Positions 8,334 to 16,924 of a stretch of DNA of 64,000 bases are shown here, in pieces. Each line of letters opens with the position of its first letter. The first letter of the stretch is position 1. The notes under the pieces are model-generated. The model worked only from the letters and a program-made list of their open reading frames with translations. It ran no database searches and was not told where the DNA came from. The DNA is from Psychrobacillus vulpis. GTDB taxonomy: Bacteria > Bacillota > Bacilli > Bacillales_A > Planococcaceae. A program made the position numbers and the translations under genes. The stretch is from the NCBI RefSeq assembly GCF_006861825.1, contig NZ_VDGI01000013.1, forward strand, positions 53,713 to 117,712. The letters are read 5' to 3'.

Positions 8334-11300
8334 ATGAAAGTAAATCAATTAATAGCGAACAATATTAACAAACTAGATGCAGCACTACCTGTAGATAAAT
8401 CGTTAGGAATTGCTGGTTTATCTGGATCTGGTAAAACTACATTTTGTCAAACTATTGGAGAAGAATCCAAGAAGCGTCTCGTTTCCTTATTACCAAAAGC
8501 TGAATATCAATATTTGTTTCCAAACATTATGGAAACTAATTTCAGTGCTATCAAAATGGAAGAAATGCCTCTAGTACTTTTTCTCGGAAAATCATCCATT
8601 TCTTCGAATCCACGTTCAACGATAGGCACCCATACGGGCGTTTTTAAAGAGATTCGCGTGCGACTTGCTGAAGAATTTAATCTTTCTCCAGAAGTTTTTT
8701 CATTTAATAATGAATTAGGTTGGTGTCCCGCATGTAAAGGGCGCGGCACTACGAAAAATATCGAATGTAAAAAGTGTGAGGGCAAGCGTTATAATCCAGA
8801 AGTGGAGCAACATAAGATAGAAATATTGAATCAACCACATAGTATTTCCGATATTAACAACTTAAGTATTGAAACGATTCTTTCCCTTAGAGAAGAATTA
8901 CATATTAGTGAAGCAAAACAACATATTCTTCAAAATATACTCAATATGAATATTGGTTACCTAACATTAAATCGTATTATGGGTACCTTGTCAGGTGGAG
9001 AAATAACGCGACTTTACTTGGCTGAATTTATGGCAACAAGTGAAAATACCGTTATTATTATTGATGAAATTTCAGTAGGTCTAGACCACCAAACACTATT
9101 GAAAATTTTAGAACAGATTAAACAATTGGGCTACAAGAATCAGATTTGGCTCATTGACCATTCTGACACGGTGCTTAACACATCGGAAGAACAATTATTC
9201 TTTGGACCTGGTAGTGGAAAATACGGTGGGAAAATTGTAGAAGAATCCCCACGTCCACAACCAATCACTTCGGAAAGAAATAAAGAAATGCCAATACTAA
9301 ACTATCAATTTCAAGATCTATACTGCCGTAATATTCAAATGAAAGAAATTCAGATTCCTAAAAATAGAATTGTCACTTTTACGGGGGAATCAGGATGTGG
9401 GAAGTCTACACTTGTTAATGAATGTATTGCCAAAGATTTTCAGAAGCGATATCCAAAAGATAAACTCGTAATAGTTGGACAAGATCGAAATCAATCGATT
9501 ACTAGTCGGTCTACAGTTGCAACGTTTCTTGATATTAAAAGGAAACTTACAAAATATAGTGAAGATATTGATGATATTTTTCAGCGTTCGATTGAAGATA
9601 TTATTGAAGAACTGCCAAAGGAAGATATTGCTCATAAACGCTTGAGCTTATTAATCAAACTTGGACTTGGTTATTTGACGTTGGAAAGAAAAACGCAGTC
9701 TTTATCGACGGGTGAATTTCAATGTGTTCATTTAGTTTCTGAGCTGTTTGCTAACTCAAGAAACCCACATACGCTCTTTATTTTTGACGAGCCTTCCAAA
9801 GGTTTATCACAAAATATTTTAAATCAATTCATTGATAGTGTAAGGGTCATTCTGCAAGATGAATCTGTCTCTATTATGATGATAGAGCATAATGCTTATA
9901 TGATAGACAACTCTGATTTTATCGTTGATTTTGGGGACAGGCAGATTGCACCTGTCGAGCGTCTTGATGTTGTCAGTCATGATGATTATTATCGCGGGCA
10001 AAACGGTCCAGAACAGGTTGCACCATTGCAAATTTCTTCTACACTAAATCAACCAAATGGCATAAACTATTTAACAGAAAACCATATTGCCTATTTTAAA
10101 AATGCAGAAAACGTCTATAAGGGCGGTATTTTAAAAAGCTTGTCCTCCATGGCCCGTTTGATTTATGGTGAATATGAAACAGACATAATTGCACCCGTTA
10201 TCGCTATAGACTTGGAACGTCACTTATATAGTCAATATAGTTTTCTTTATGAACTTGGCGGCGTGATCAACCATATTGTAGCAGCTCATCCAACCAATAA
10301 AGATACAAGAAACTTTGATTTCTATCATCAAGACAATCATTGCCCATGCTGTTCGGGCCGTCGAGTGATTGAAAAATTTGATTTTGAAGTTGTTCTTCAG
10401 GATAAAACCGTGCCATTTTGGGATGGTCAATTACATGTAGATGTAATGGAAGTTTTAAAATTTTATCAGTTTTCAAAATTAGAATTCCTCTTTGATGAGA
10501 TTAAAAATGAACTCGGTCAGGATATAAGTAAAAGTTATAATGACATGTCAGAAGCAGAAAAGCATACCTTTTTATACGGGTATTGGGAAAAGTCCTTTTA
10601 TGATAAAGAAGGCAAGACAAGAAGGACTTGGGAAGGCTTTAATTTAATCATTGGGCGTTATATATTTGTATCGAAATCGATTATTAAAGAGCATATAAAA
10701 GAATCCAAAGAGATTATTACATGTCCCGTTTGCGAAGGAACCGTATTAAATCATCATAAAAAGCTCAAATTTGGTGACTCGGATATTCGAGAGATTATTC
10801 ATCAGCCACTTGACCAAGTTATTAAAACAGTAGGGAAGTTACCGCAACTGGTAAAATTGAAATCTATTGTTGGCGGCGATATGGCCTTGACGGAGGATGT
10901 CTCCCTGTTACCTAGGGAAACACAAGTTGCACTGAAAATGCTTGAACTGGAACTAGCAAGCTTTGCCCATTATGAAATGGTATTACAAAATGTTTTACCA
11001 TTCTGGGACAGTATTAGCGAGAATATCGACTCGATCAGCATGAATAATCGGATTACCATCTGTGACTTTACCAATATCACTGAGACAAGAGAAACCATTA
11101 TTGATAAGTATTTCACTAATGGAAAATATAAAAAACTGACGTATGTTTATGAGGCGTTTGGTTACAAAAAACTTGTCACCCAAATTAATAAAATTAAAAA
11201 AAGTCATCCTTGCCCATTCTGTAAAGGAAAGAAAGTCATTACAGAAGAAAATCTCCATGATGGCGTATTTAAATTAACGATACCTTGTGTGAGTTGCAAT

Positions 11301-11504
11301 GAAAGTGGTATTAATGATGAAGGACTTAAAGAAATTGTCGAAGGCATAGATGTAGAAACATGGCTAACTGGCAAAGTGAGTGATGTTGTTACTGAAAGCT
11401 TAAATCTTGAGCATGTTGCAGATCTTCTTATTTTCAATCGAATTCGTGAGTTGAATAAACAAGAAATGATGGCGATTTACCAATTCCTTGAGCATAATAA
11501 ATAA
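8334..11504 (+). CDS. UvrA-like double ABC ATPase with zinc-motif C-terminal extension
   Basis: The 1056-residue protein has two UvrA-type ATPase modules. Module 1 has Walker A GLSGSGKTT at 28-36, a zinc motif CPAC/CKKC at about 131-148, signature LSGGE near 219 and Walker B IIIDE. Module 2 has GESGCGKST near 350, signature LSTGE near 457 and LFIFDEPSKGL. The last 450 residues have no Walker A but carry CPCC (669), CPVC (797), CPFC (960) and CVSC (985). Canonical UvrA has zinc insertions in both halves and no such tail, so this is not the housekeeping excinuclease. UvrA2/DrrC-type relatives protect from DNA-binding drugs. I chose ATG 8334 (GGAGATGAT upstream) over 8295. Function is inferred. 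Confidence 0.8.
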   Translation: MKVNQLIANNINKLDAALPVDKSLGIAGLSGSGKTTFCQTIGEESKKRLVSLLPKAEYQYLFPNIMETNFSAIKMEEMPLVLFLGKSSISSNPRSTIGTHTGVFKEIRVRLAEEFNLSPEVFSFNNELGWCPACKGRGTTKNIECKKCEGKRYNPEVEQHKIEILNQPHSISDINNLSIETILSLREELHISEAKQHILQNILNMNIGYLTLNRIMGTLSGGEITRLYLAEFMATSENTVIIIDEISVGLDHQTLLKILEQIKQLGYKNQIWLIDHSDTVLNTSEEQLFFGPGSGKYGGKIVEESPRPQPITSERNKEMPILNYQFQDLYCRNIQMKEIQIPKNRIVTFTGESGCGKSTLVNECIAKDFQKRYPKDKLVIVGQDRNQSITSRSTVATFLDIKRKLTKYSEDIDDIFQRSIEDIIEELPKEDIAHKRLSLLIKLGLGYLTLERKTQSLSTGEFQCVHLVSELFANSRNPHTLFIFDEPSKGLSQNILNQFIDSVRVILQDESVSIMMIEHNAYMIDNSDFIVDFGDRQIAPVERLDVVSHDDYYRGQNGPEQVAPLQISSTLNQPNGINYLTENHIAYFKNAENVYKGGILKSLSSMARLIYGEYETDIIAPVIAIDLERHLYSQYSFLYELGGVINHIVAAHPTNKDTRNFDFYHQDNHCPCCSGRRVIEKFDFEVVLQDKTVPFWDGQLHVDVMEVLKFYQFSKLEFLFDEIKNELGQDISKSYNDMSEAEKHTFLYGYWEKSFYDKEGKTRRTWEGFNLIIGRYIFVSKSIIKEHIKESKEIITCPVCEGTVLNHHKKLKFGDSDIREIIHQPLDQVIKTVGKLPQLVKLKSIVGGDMALTEDVSLLPRETQVALKMLELELASFAHYEMVLQNVLPFWDSISENIDSISMNNRITICDFTNITETRETIIDKYFTNGKYKKLTYVYEAFGYKKLVTQINKIKKSHPCPFCKGKKVITEENLHDGVFKLTIPCVSCNESGINDEGLKEIVEGIDVETWLTGKVSDVVTESLNLEHVADLLIFNRIRELNKQEMMAIYQFLEHNK

Positions 11505-11562
11505 ATTAGATTTATTGAAACAAGATATATTTAAGTAAAGAGCTAGCTGTCAGTCAGTGAAG

Positions 11563-11603
11563 AAAACTCATCTGCAATAATAAATTGCAGATGAGTTTTT
11601 ATG
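11563..11603 (+). terminator. Terminator of the UvrA-like gene
   Basis: AAAACTCATCTGCAA and TTGCAGATGAGTTTT form a perfect 15-bp stem with a 7-base loop and a T tail. Confidence 0.93.
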
Positions 11604-11706
11604 CTTTTCTGAAGAGGAGCTTGTTGGTTTTAAAGAATTATAGAATTAGTCATTTTAGGATGATTTGAACAAAGATTCCAGACAATTAAGTGTGGGATAC
11701 TCCCGA

Positions 11707-11754
11707 AGAATATAAAATAACCTGAGTCTATATCAATTATAGACTCAGGTTATT
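11707..11754 (-). terminator. Terminator of the GH18 hydrolase gene
   Basis: AATAACCTGAGTCTATA and its exact complement form a 17-bp stem with a 5-base loop, about 40 bases past the minus-strand stop. TTTTATATTC follows on the minus strand. Confidence 0.85.
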
Positions 11755-11794
11755 AAGAGAGATTTCAACATCTAAAGGATGTTTTATATTGTAA

Positions 11795-13309
11795 TTATTT
11801 ATTGAAATGGTATACATCCCAAATGTCAGGAGTTTCAGAACCAATATACCAAGCAGCTGCACCGCCTAGGTTAAACTGGTTAGCCAAATTGACACGAAGT
11901 TTGATAGATTGTTTATCCTCCACCCATATTTGGTGTTTCTCACCGTTTGCAATGTATTCTACATAGTTTTGCTGAGTATTTTGATCCCAAACTTTTTTTA
12001 GCCCTTTTGAAGTGATGATTTTCTCAACTTCAACCATTGTTCGATCAATACTGTTCACTTTTTTCGTTGTTAAATTAGTGACCCATTCCCTTGTGTAGAA
12101 TGGTACTCCTAATACGATTTTATGAGATGGTACATCATTCATTAAAAGTTCAACACCTTTTTTTGTCCAAGGCATTGAAGCTACAGAACCAGTTATTTGG
12201 TTGCCCCCCCAATGTTCTTCATAGCCCATCATAACAATATAGTCAGCAACTTCACCTAGCTTTTTACGGTCTAGACTTCCTGACCAAAAAGGATCACTAT
12301 TTTCTCTTGTGACGTCAACAGATACTTTAATTCCATGAGGCTGCAGAGCCTTTTTAAGTTCAGTTATAAAGAGGACAAAATCTTGCTTGTTTTTCGGATC
12401 GATATTTTCAAAGTCCACATTGATCCCATCACTTTTTGTTTGGATCAAAGAATTCTTTAGTGCAGAAACTAATTTTTGACGATTTCCAGAATTACTTAAT
12501 ACTAAGTTAGTCAAAACAGGATCAAATTTATTACCAAATAGTGGCCAGACTTTCTTTCCCTTACTATGTGCATCCTTCAGATACTTTGTATCAGCTGTAA
12601 TGGAAACAAAATTGCCTGAATTGCTTAAAGTATACCAACGGGGTGAGACAACATTTAAATTCGAATGATTCAGTTGTTGAGCATAATTCTTAGAGCTCCC
12701 ATTATAGTTCCAACCCATAACGATACGTTCTTGATTCTTTTGTTGTAAATGGGACTTCTTCACCCATCCTTTTTTTCCACCTAACAATTGAATTTGTAGG
12801 TAATAATCAGGAATGTATAATTTTTGGCCTATAAAAAGGTTTGAAGTACGTAAATTGTTCAATTTGGTTAAATCATTAATGGATACTCCGTACTTTTTGG
12901 AAATTTTCCATAAAGTATCTCCTTTAATAACCGTATATACTTTGTACTTCTGTGGAATTATTAATTTCTGGCCAATTAGAAGTTCTGTAGAGCTAAGGTT
13001 GTTAGCTATCTGAAGTTCGCTCATGGAAACACCATATTGGTTTGAAATATTCCATAATGTATTTCCTGAAATTACTGAATGGGAAATTGCAGTGGATGAG
13101 TCTCCCGATACACTAGATAGAACAGGAAATTCATCTCCTCTTTTTAGAGTTGTAATAACGGTTGAACCTTGTTTCGGTTTACTTAGAACTTTAACGTTAT
13201 CTATTAGAACAGATCCGACTGAAAGCGAATTACCGGCAGCCTGACCGATTATTGGTCCGAAATTGAAAAATAAAACTAATATAATTAAACTATGAAGTAT
13301 TTTTTTCAC
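11795..13309 (-). CDS. Secreted LysM/SH3/GH18 cell-wall hydrolase (SleL/YdhD-like)
   Basis: The 504-residue protein starts at a GTG with GAGGAG upstream. It has a signal peptide ending near residue 25 (IIGQAAG), SH3-like strands at 33-66, two LysM domains at about 76-119 and 122-167, a further SH3-like stretch (GGKKGWVKKSHL, 177-188), and a GH18 domain from about 195. The catalytic motif is D294-G-I-N-V-D-F-E301, Glu301 being the proton donor. Homologues such as SleL/YaaH and YdhD are N-acetylglucosaminidases acting on spore cortex fragments, so a germination or wall role is likely. Monocistronic. Confidence 0.9.
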   Translation of the reverse strand: MKKILHSLIILVLFFNFGPIIGQAAGNSLSVGSVLIDNVKVLSKPKQGSTVITTLKRGDEFPVLSSVSGDSSTAISHSVISGNTLWNISNQYGVSMSELQIANNLSSTELLIGQKLIIPQKYKVYTVIKGDTLWKISKKYGVSINDLTKLNNLRTSNLFIGQKLYIPDYYLQIQLLGGKKGWVKKSHLQQKNQERIVMGWNYNGSSKNYAQQLNHSNLNVVSPRWYTLSNSGNFVSITADTKYLKDAHSKGKKVWPLFGNKFDPVLTNLVLSNSGNRQKLVSALKNSLIQTKSDGINVDFENIDPKNKQDFVLFITELKKALQPHGIKVSVDVTRENSDPFWSGSLDRKKLGEVADYIVMMGYEEHWGGNQITGSVASMPWTKKGVELLMNDVPSHKIVLGVPFYTREWVTNLTTKKVNSIDRTMVEVEKIITSKGLKKVWDQNTQQNYVEYIANGEKHQIWVEDKQSIKLRVNLANQFNLGGAAAWYIGSETPDIWDVYHFNK

Positions 13310-13649
13310 TTAATCTCATTCTCCTCTAGTTTGAATGAAGTAGTACAACTCACCTAGATTACTATGGATTAAATTTAATAGATACAGGTACTTTGTGGTA
13401 AGGTGACCAATGATATTTGGTTTCCCAAAATGTAAGTATACAGGTACAGCGTTATAGAATGTTGGCGGGATATTTAATGGTATAATTTAATCATAATGTA
13501 TTTTTTTATAAAAAATATGTCTATTGATAATTCAACTCGAGGTAATTATTACAATACTTTAGGAAGTATTATAGGTTCCTAATAGTTAAAGTAACCAAAA
13601 TTGAAAATCAAATATACAGGTATAATTTTTTTAAGAAGGGATTATTAAT
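13310..13649. other. Intergenic stretch with a thrice-repeated ATACAGGTA motif
   Basis: No gene is visible. The 9-mer ATACAGGTA recurs at 13382-13390, 13438-13446 and 13614-13622, all in the same orientation. The last overlaps a possible -10 (TATAAT, 13621-13626) for the small membrane gene that follows. Whether these are binding sites is unknown. Confidence 0.4.
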
Positions 13650-13949
13650 ATGAAAATATTATTAGAACTACTACGAATAATTATTATCTTTGTTTTTTTC
13701 GGAAGTTTGGGTGTGATGGTTATACGAAACACGTATAAAAGTTTAGAAGTAACTGAAACTTATTCATGGATTGGTGAAATCTCTATTTTAATTATCCTCT
13801 TTGTTTTGTATAAGAATAAGTGGCAATTCACTGGATGTTATAAAAGAAAGGACAGAGAAAAGTTAGCAAAGAGGGTTTCATTGACTCTAATACTGATTTC
13901 AATAGTACTTATTATTTCACCATTTATTATAGATTCTTTGCTCGTTTAA
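13650..13949 (+). CDS. Small membrane protein of unknown function
   Basis: A 99-residue product with three hydrophobic segments: about residues 4-24, 41-55 and 76-96. A basic loop (YKRKDREKLAKR) lies before the last one. AGAAGGG lies 8 bases before the ATG. I do not recognise the family. It stands alone, 72 bases upstream of the Nudix gene in the same orientation, so co-transcription is possible. Confidence 0.7.
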   Translation: MKILLELLRIIIIFVFFGSLGVMVIRNTYKSLEVTETYSWIGEISILIILFVLYKNKWQFTGCYKRKDREKLAKRVSLTLILISIVLIISPFIIDSLLV

Positions 13950-14021
13950 AGAGGATATAAAGGAAGTTTGGTTAAATAGAGATAAATAAATTGGATAAAC
14001 ATTTTAAAAGGGGAATAGAAA

Positions 14022-14462
14022 ATGAAAAGAGTAGATGTTGCATATGTTCTTCTACATGATGAACAAGGCAAGAATGTTTTAATGGTTAAAAATACAGGAG
14101 AAAAATCTTCGTACTATACACTTCCGGGTGGAGCAGTGGAGTATGGAGAAACTCTTGAAGAAGCTGCAATTCGTGAGGTTAAAGAAGAAACTGGATTAGA
14201 CGTACAAATAAATGGTCTTTTTACAGTGTGCGAAGCTTTTTTTGGAGATATAGGACATCATGCTATCTTCTTTACCTTTTACGGGAAAATAATTAGCGGT
14301 GAAATAAACATTTCATTACCAGATGAAATTGAGGAAATTAGTTGGATGGAATCTCAAAAAGCTGAAGAGTTCATGCATGTACCAAGTGAATTGAAAGGCT
14401 TAGTAAACAAAAAAGTTTCCATCCCATATATTCTAAGGGGCAACGTTGTCCAAGGATCTTAG
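14022..14462 (+). CDS. Nudix hydrolase
   Basis: A 146-residue protein with a complete Nudix box at residues 36-58: GG then [20 protein letters not shown] and a hydrophobic residue. This fits GX5EX7REUXEEXGU, with the metal-binding glutamates present. Members hydrolyse nucleoside diphosphates linked to another group; substrate cannot be told from the sequence. AAAGGGG precedes the ATG. Confidence 0.94.
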   Translation: MKRVDVAYVLLHDEQGKNVLMVKNTGEKSSYYTLPGGAVEYGETLEEAAIREVKEETGLDVQINGLFTVCEAFFGDIGHHAIFFTFYGKIISGEINISLPDEIEEISWMESQKAEEFMHVPSELKGLVNKKVSIPYILRGNVVQGS

Positions 14463-14513
14463 GTTTTTGAATTCAATACATTTGGTGATATTTAGATTAA
14501 GGAGTTAGTAGTA

Positions 14514-14857
14514 ATGAAAACTAAAATCAATCACCCATTTATCTATTTTTTGATGGAACCTAATGTAGTTTTAGTTTATAAGGTTGAAACACAAAATATT
14601 TAACTGCAATGGATTTGAGTAGAAGAGAAGAATGGGATACGTTCGAATTAAATAATGAAGATGAATTTATCTCCTTTGATCATAAAAAAAGTAAACCACT
14701 TGATTGAAGAGCGTACTTTATTCTCCAAGATGATATGAAAAGAGTAGTAGAAGAAATTAATAAATACATACAAAAATATCGTAAATTAAGAATGCTCTCT
14801 GGAAATCAACAACGAATAATTAGTGGGAGGATAGATAATGAAAAAAATAGGGCTTAG
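14514..14857 (+). pseudogene. Decayed hypothetical gene
   Basis: An ATG at 14514 behind AGGAG opens a frame that stops at 14601-14603 after 29 residues. A second frame from ATG 14609 (MDLSRREEWDTFELNNEDE) has a TGA at 14705-14707 and then stays open for a further 49 codons (RAYFILQDDMKRVVEEINKY) to a TAG at 14855-14857. One frameshift plus one in-frame stop would join these into a roughly 105-residue soluble protein. I do not recognise the family. Confidence 0.45.
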
Positions 14858-15221
14858 TATTCTATTTATCTGTATATACTGTTTTCCATTTGTCTATTTC
14901 TCAATGTACCAAGACTTCATTAGTGGTTCTATGATGGGATATATAATGATGGTAATAATAACATCACTAGTAGCTTTTTTTAGTAGGTTTTCTAATAATA
15001 TATCGGCTATTATAATTGGGAATATAGTATCTACAATTATTTCATATTATTGCATGCGTAATATGATAGATAATGAGCGATGGGGAGGTTATTTTAAACC
15101 ACTTACTCCAACTCACTTACTGTATTTGATAAGTCTATTGAATTTAATTCCTCAGTTTATGGCTATGAAATTAGCAAGTAAATACAAAATCAGGAAAACA
15201 CCTAAAAGCAAGAATGTATAG
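14838..15221 (+). CDS. Four-helix membrane protein of unknown function
   Basis: A 127-residue product with four predicted membrane segments (about residues 4-22, 33-48, 53-70 and 97-113) and a basic C-terminal tail (KYKIRKTPKSK). GTGGGAGG lies 8 bases before the ATG. It overlaps the end of the decayed frame upstream. No family recognised. Confidence 0.7.
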   Translation: MKKIGLSILFICIYCFPFVYFSMYQDFISGSMMGYIMMVIITSLVAFFSRFSNNISAIIIGNIVSTIISYYCMRNMIDNERWGGYFKPLTPTHLLYLISLLNLIPQFMAMKLASKYKIRKTPKSKNV

Positions 15222-15264
15222 CATTGATTTGACTATAAAATAATCTGATATAGGAGGGATATAT

Positions 15265-15663
15265 TTGATTTTTGAAATGACTATTCAAATTCGAGTTACA
15301 GATATAGAAGAGGGGCATCGATGGTATGAAACTTTACTTAAGAAGAAGCCTGAATTAATTCCACATGAAGGATTTGTAGAGTGGGAGCTTCTTCCTGGAT
15401 GTTGGCTACAAGTTGCGGAAGGTACTCCATCACTAGGGAGCGGGCCACTTCGCATTGCTGTGAAAGATATAGAGGCAGAAAAAGTAAGAGTAATGAAGGA
15501 ATTAGATGTAGAAAATTTCGAAATATTTTCACGTGAAGAAGTTTCAGCGAAGTGGGGTACTTTTATAGACCATTGGGGTAACCAAATCGGTTTCTTTGAA
15601 TATTTAAATAAGCATGAACAAAAAGAACGGATTAAGACTGTTTTAGGGCTAACAGAAGAATAA
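15265..15663 (+). CDS. VOC family (glyoxalase/bleomycin-resistance-type) protein
   Basis: The 132-residue protein has the beta-alpha-beta-beta-beta pattern of a vicinal-oxygen-chelate module: IQIRVTDIEEGHRWYETLL at the start, LRIAVKDIEAE in the middle and FIDHWGNQIGFFEY near the end. The family includes dioxygenases, isomerases and antibiotic-binding proteins; substrate unknown. It starts at a TTG 7 bases after AGGAGGG. The stop is followed closely by the GNAT gene, so the two are probably co-transcribed. Confidence 0.87.
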   Translation: MIFEMTIQIRVTDIEEGHRWYETLLKKKPELIPHEGFVEWELLPGCWLQVAEGTPSLGSGPLRIAVKDIEAEKVRVMKELDVENFEIFSREEVSAKWGTFIDHWGNQIGFFEYLNKHEQKERIKTVLGLTEE

Positions 15664-15744
15664 TATGTGAAAAGGGTTAGTTCTAATTTCCATTCTATTA
15701 ATTTCAAAACTTTTATGAAATTATTCCAAAAGGTGTTGAGTAAT

Positions 15745-16158
15745 TTGAAAGAAATAAACACGATCATACTCCCTCTATCCATTAGAGAATTATTAACCTA
15801 TGCAACATCTGCAAGTAAAATTGACCAAGAATATGACCTATATCTCCAATTGGAAAACAGACTGTTATACGGCTACAAGGAAAATGAAAAATTCATAGGA
15901 TGTATTGGTTTTGAATTAACAGCTACTAATAATTGTGAAATTAAACATATTGCCGTATCGCCATTAGAACGAGGACGTGGAATTGGAAAATGGATGATTG
16001 ATAATATTTGTGAAAAATATTCCTTACAACTAATTTTGGCAGAAACGGATTTAGATGCGGTAAGTTTTTATCGGAAACTTGGTTTTACAATTTTAAGCTT
16101 AGGAGAAAAATACCCAGGAGTAGAACGGTTTAGGTGTGAATATAGAAAAACAGAATAG
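15745..16158 (+). CDS. GNAT family N-acetyltransferase
   Basis: The acetyl-CoA binding motif A is clear (IKHIAVSPLERGRGIGKWMI, Q/RxxGxG/A type), followed by the usual ETDLDAVSFYRKLGF. From the TTG at 15745 the product is 137 residues, normal for a single GNAT domain. I chose it because AAAGGTG lies 9 bases upstream. The longer frame from GTG 15667 adds 26 unconserved residues. Substrate unknown. Confidence 0.85.
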   Translation: MKEINTIILPLSIRELLTYATSASKIDQEYDLYLQLENRLLYGYKENEKFIGCIGFELTATNNCEIKHIAVSPLERGRGIGKWMIDNICEKYSLQLILAETDLDAVSFYRKLGFTILSLGEKYPGVERFRCEYRKTE

Positions 16159-16311
16159 TAATGGAGCATTATATTGTATAAGGTAAGCTAACTGATCAAG
16201 TATATGTTCGTTCCATGAACCTTTCAATCAGGTGCCTTCAATTACTTGGTGACCACTGAAAAACTCAACATTATTATTTTTATAGGAACTATGTGCTGTA
16301 TTTCATTTAAA
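16159..16311. other. Left part of a 766-base gene-free region
   Basis: Between the GNAT gene and the ABC exporter (16159-16924) there is no gene. The only structured element is the hairpin repeat at 16312-16434. Around 16690-16720 a weak hairpin (GCCT...AGGC) is followed by TTTTTTT, without a gene in front of it. Confidence 0.5.
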
Positions 16312-16434
16312 GAATTTAGCGCGACGCATGAGACTCCTGCGGGAAAGCGAGACAGACGAGACCCCGCACGAAGCAGAGCGAAGGAGGAGGCTCGTCGCTC
16401 GCCCGCGGAAAGCGAATGCCAAAGCGCTAAATTC
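16312..16434 (+). repeat. Structured GC-rich repeat, copy 1 (perfect terminal inverted repeats)
   Basis: The 123-bp element is bounded by perfect 11-bp inverted repeats, GAATTTAGCGC and GCGCTAAATTC. Inside, CTGCGGG / CCCGCGG and then GCGAG-ACA-GACGAG / CTCGTC-G-CTCGC build a long stem closing over a loop of about 28 bases that begins ACCCCGCA and ends GGAGGAGG. GC content is much above the surroundings. It shares its core with the repeats at 24.8-25.7 kb and 37.1-38.2 kb. Confidence 0.85.
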
Positions 16435-16924
16435 TATTAGAATTATTTGATAGATAATTTATTTGAATGACACTTTTTCAGTGCCTCATTACTTGGGGGG
16501 GTATAAGACTGGGAACTAGTAATTATGGTAGTCTCGCTAGCATTCTTATTTTTTTATTCTGTCATATCCAGTATTTAGTGGTCATATTAACTATTCGAAT
16601 ATTTTGCATTCTTGTTTTTTAACATTTTGCTTTCTAGATATAGATTAACTTCAATTTATAACAAGATAGAATAAAAGAAATTGCCTTTTAAATTTTTTAT
16701 ATAAAATAGGCTTTTTTTATTTTCTTTCATGTTTTAATTCCTAAAACTAGATGATCTTCCTTACTTTACAAGAACATTTGTTCTGTGTAAAATTTAAGAT
16801 AAACGAAGAAGGAAACGGAAAAAATATTTCAGAATCCGAATAATTTTATTTTCTTATCTTTCGCAATGTTTGAACATTTGCTAAACTAGTAAAGTCTTAA
16901 TTTGTATAATATGGGGGAAATAAC

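Noticed and set aside
8334..11504. Housekeeping uvrA
   Set aside because: Length, zinc-motif order and the extra C-terminal module differ from UvrA, and uvrB is not adjacent.
16246..16440. 64-codon plus-strand frame
   Set aside because: Covers the GC-rich repeat at 16312-16434; the basic composition comes from the repeat, and no start site is visible.
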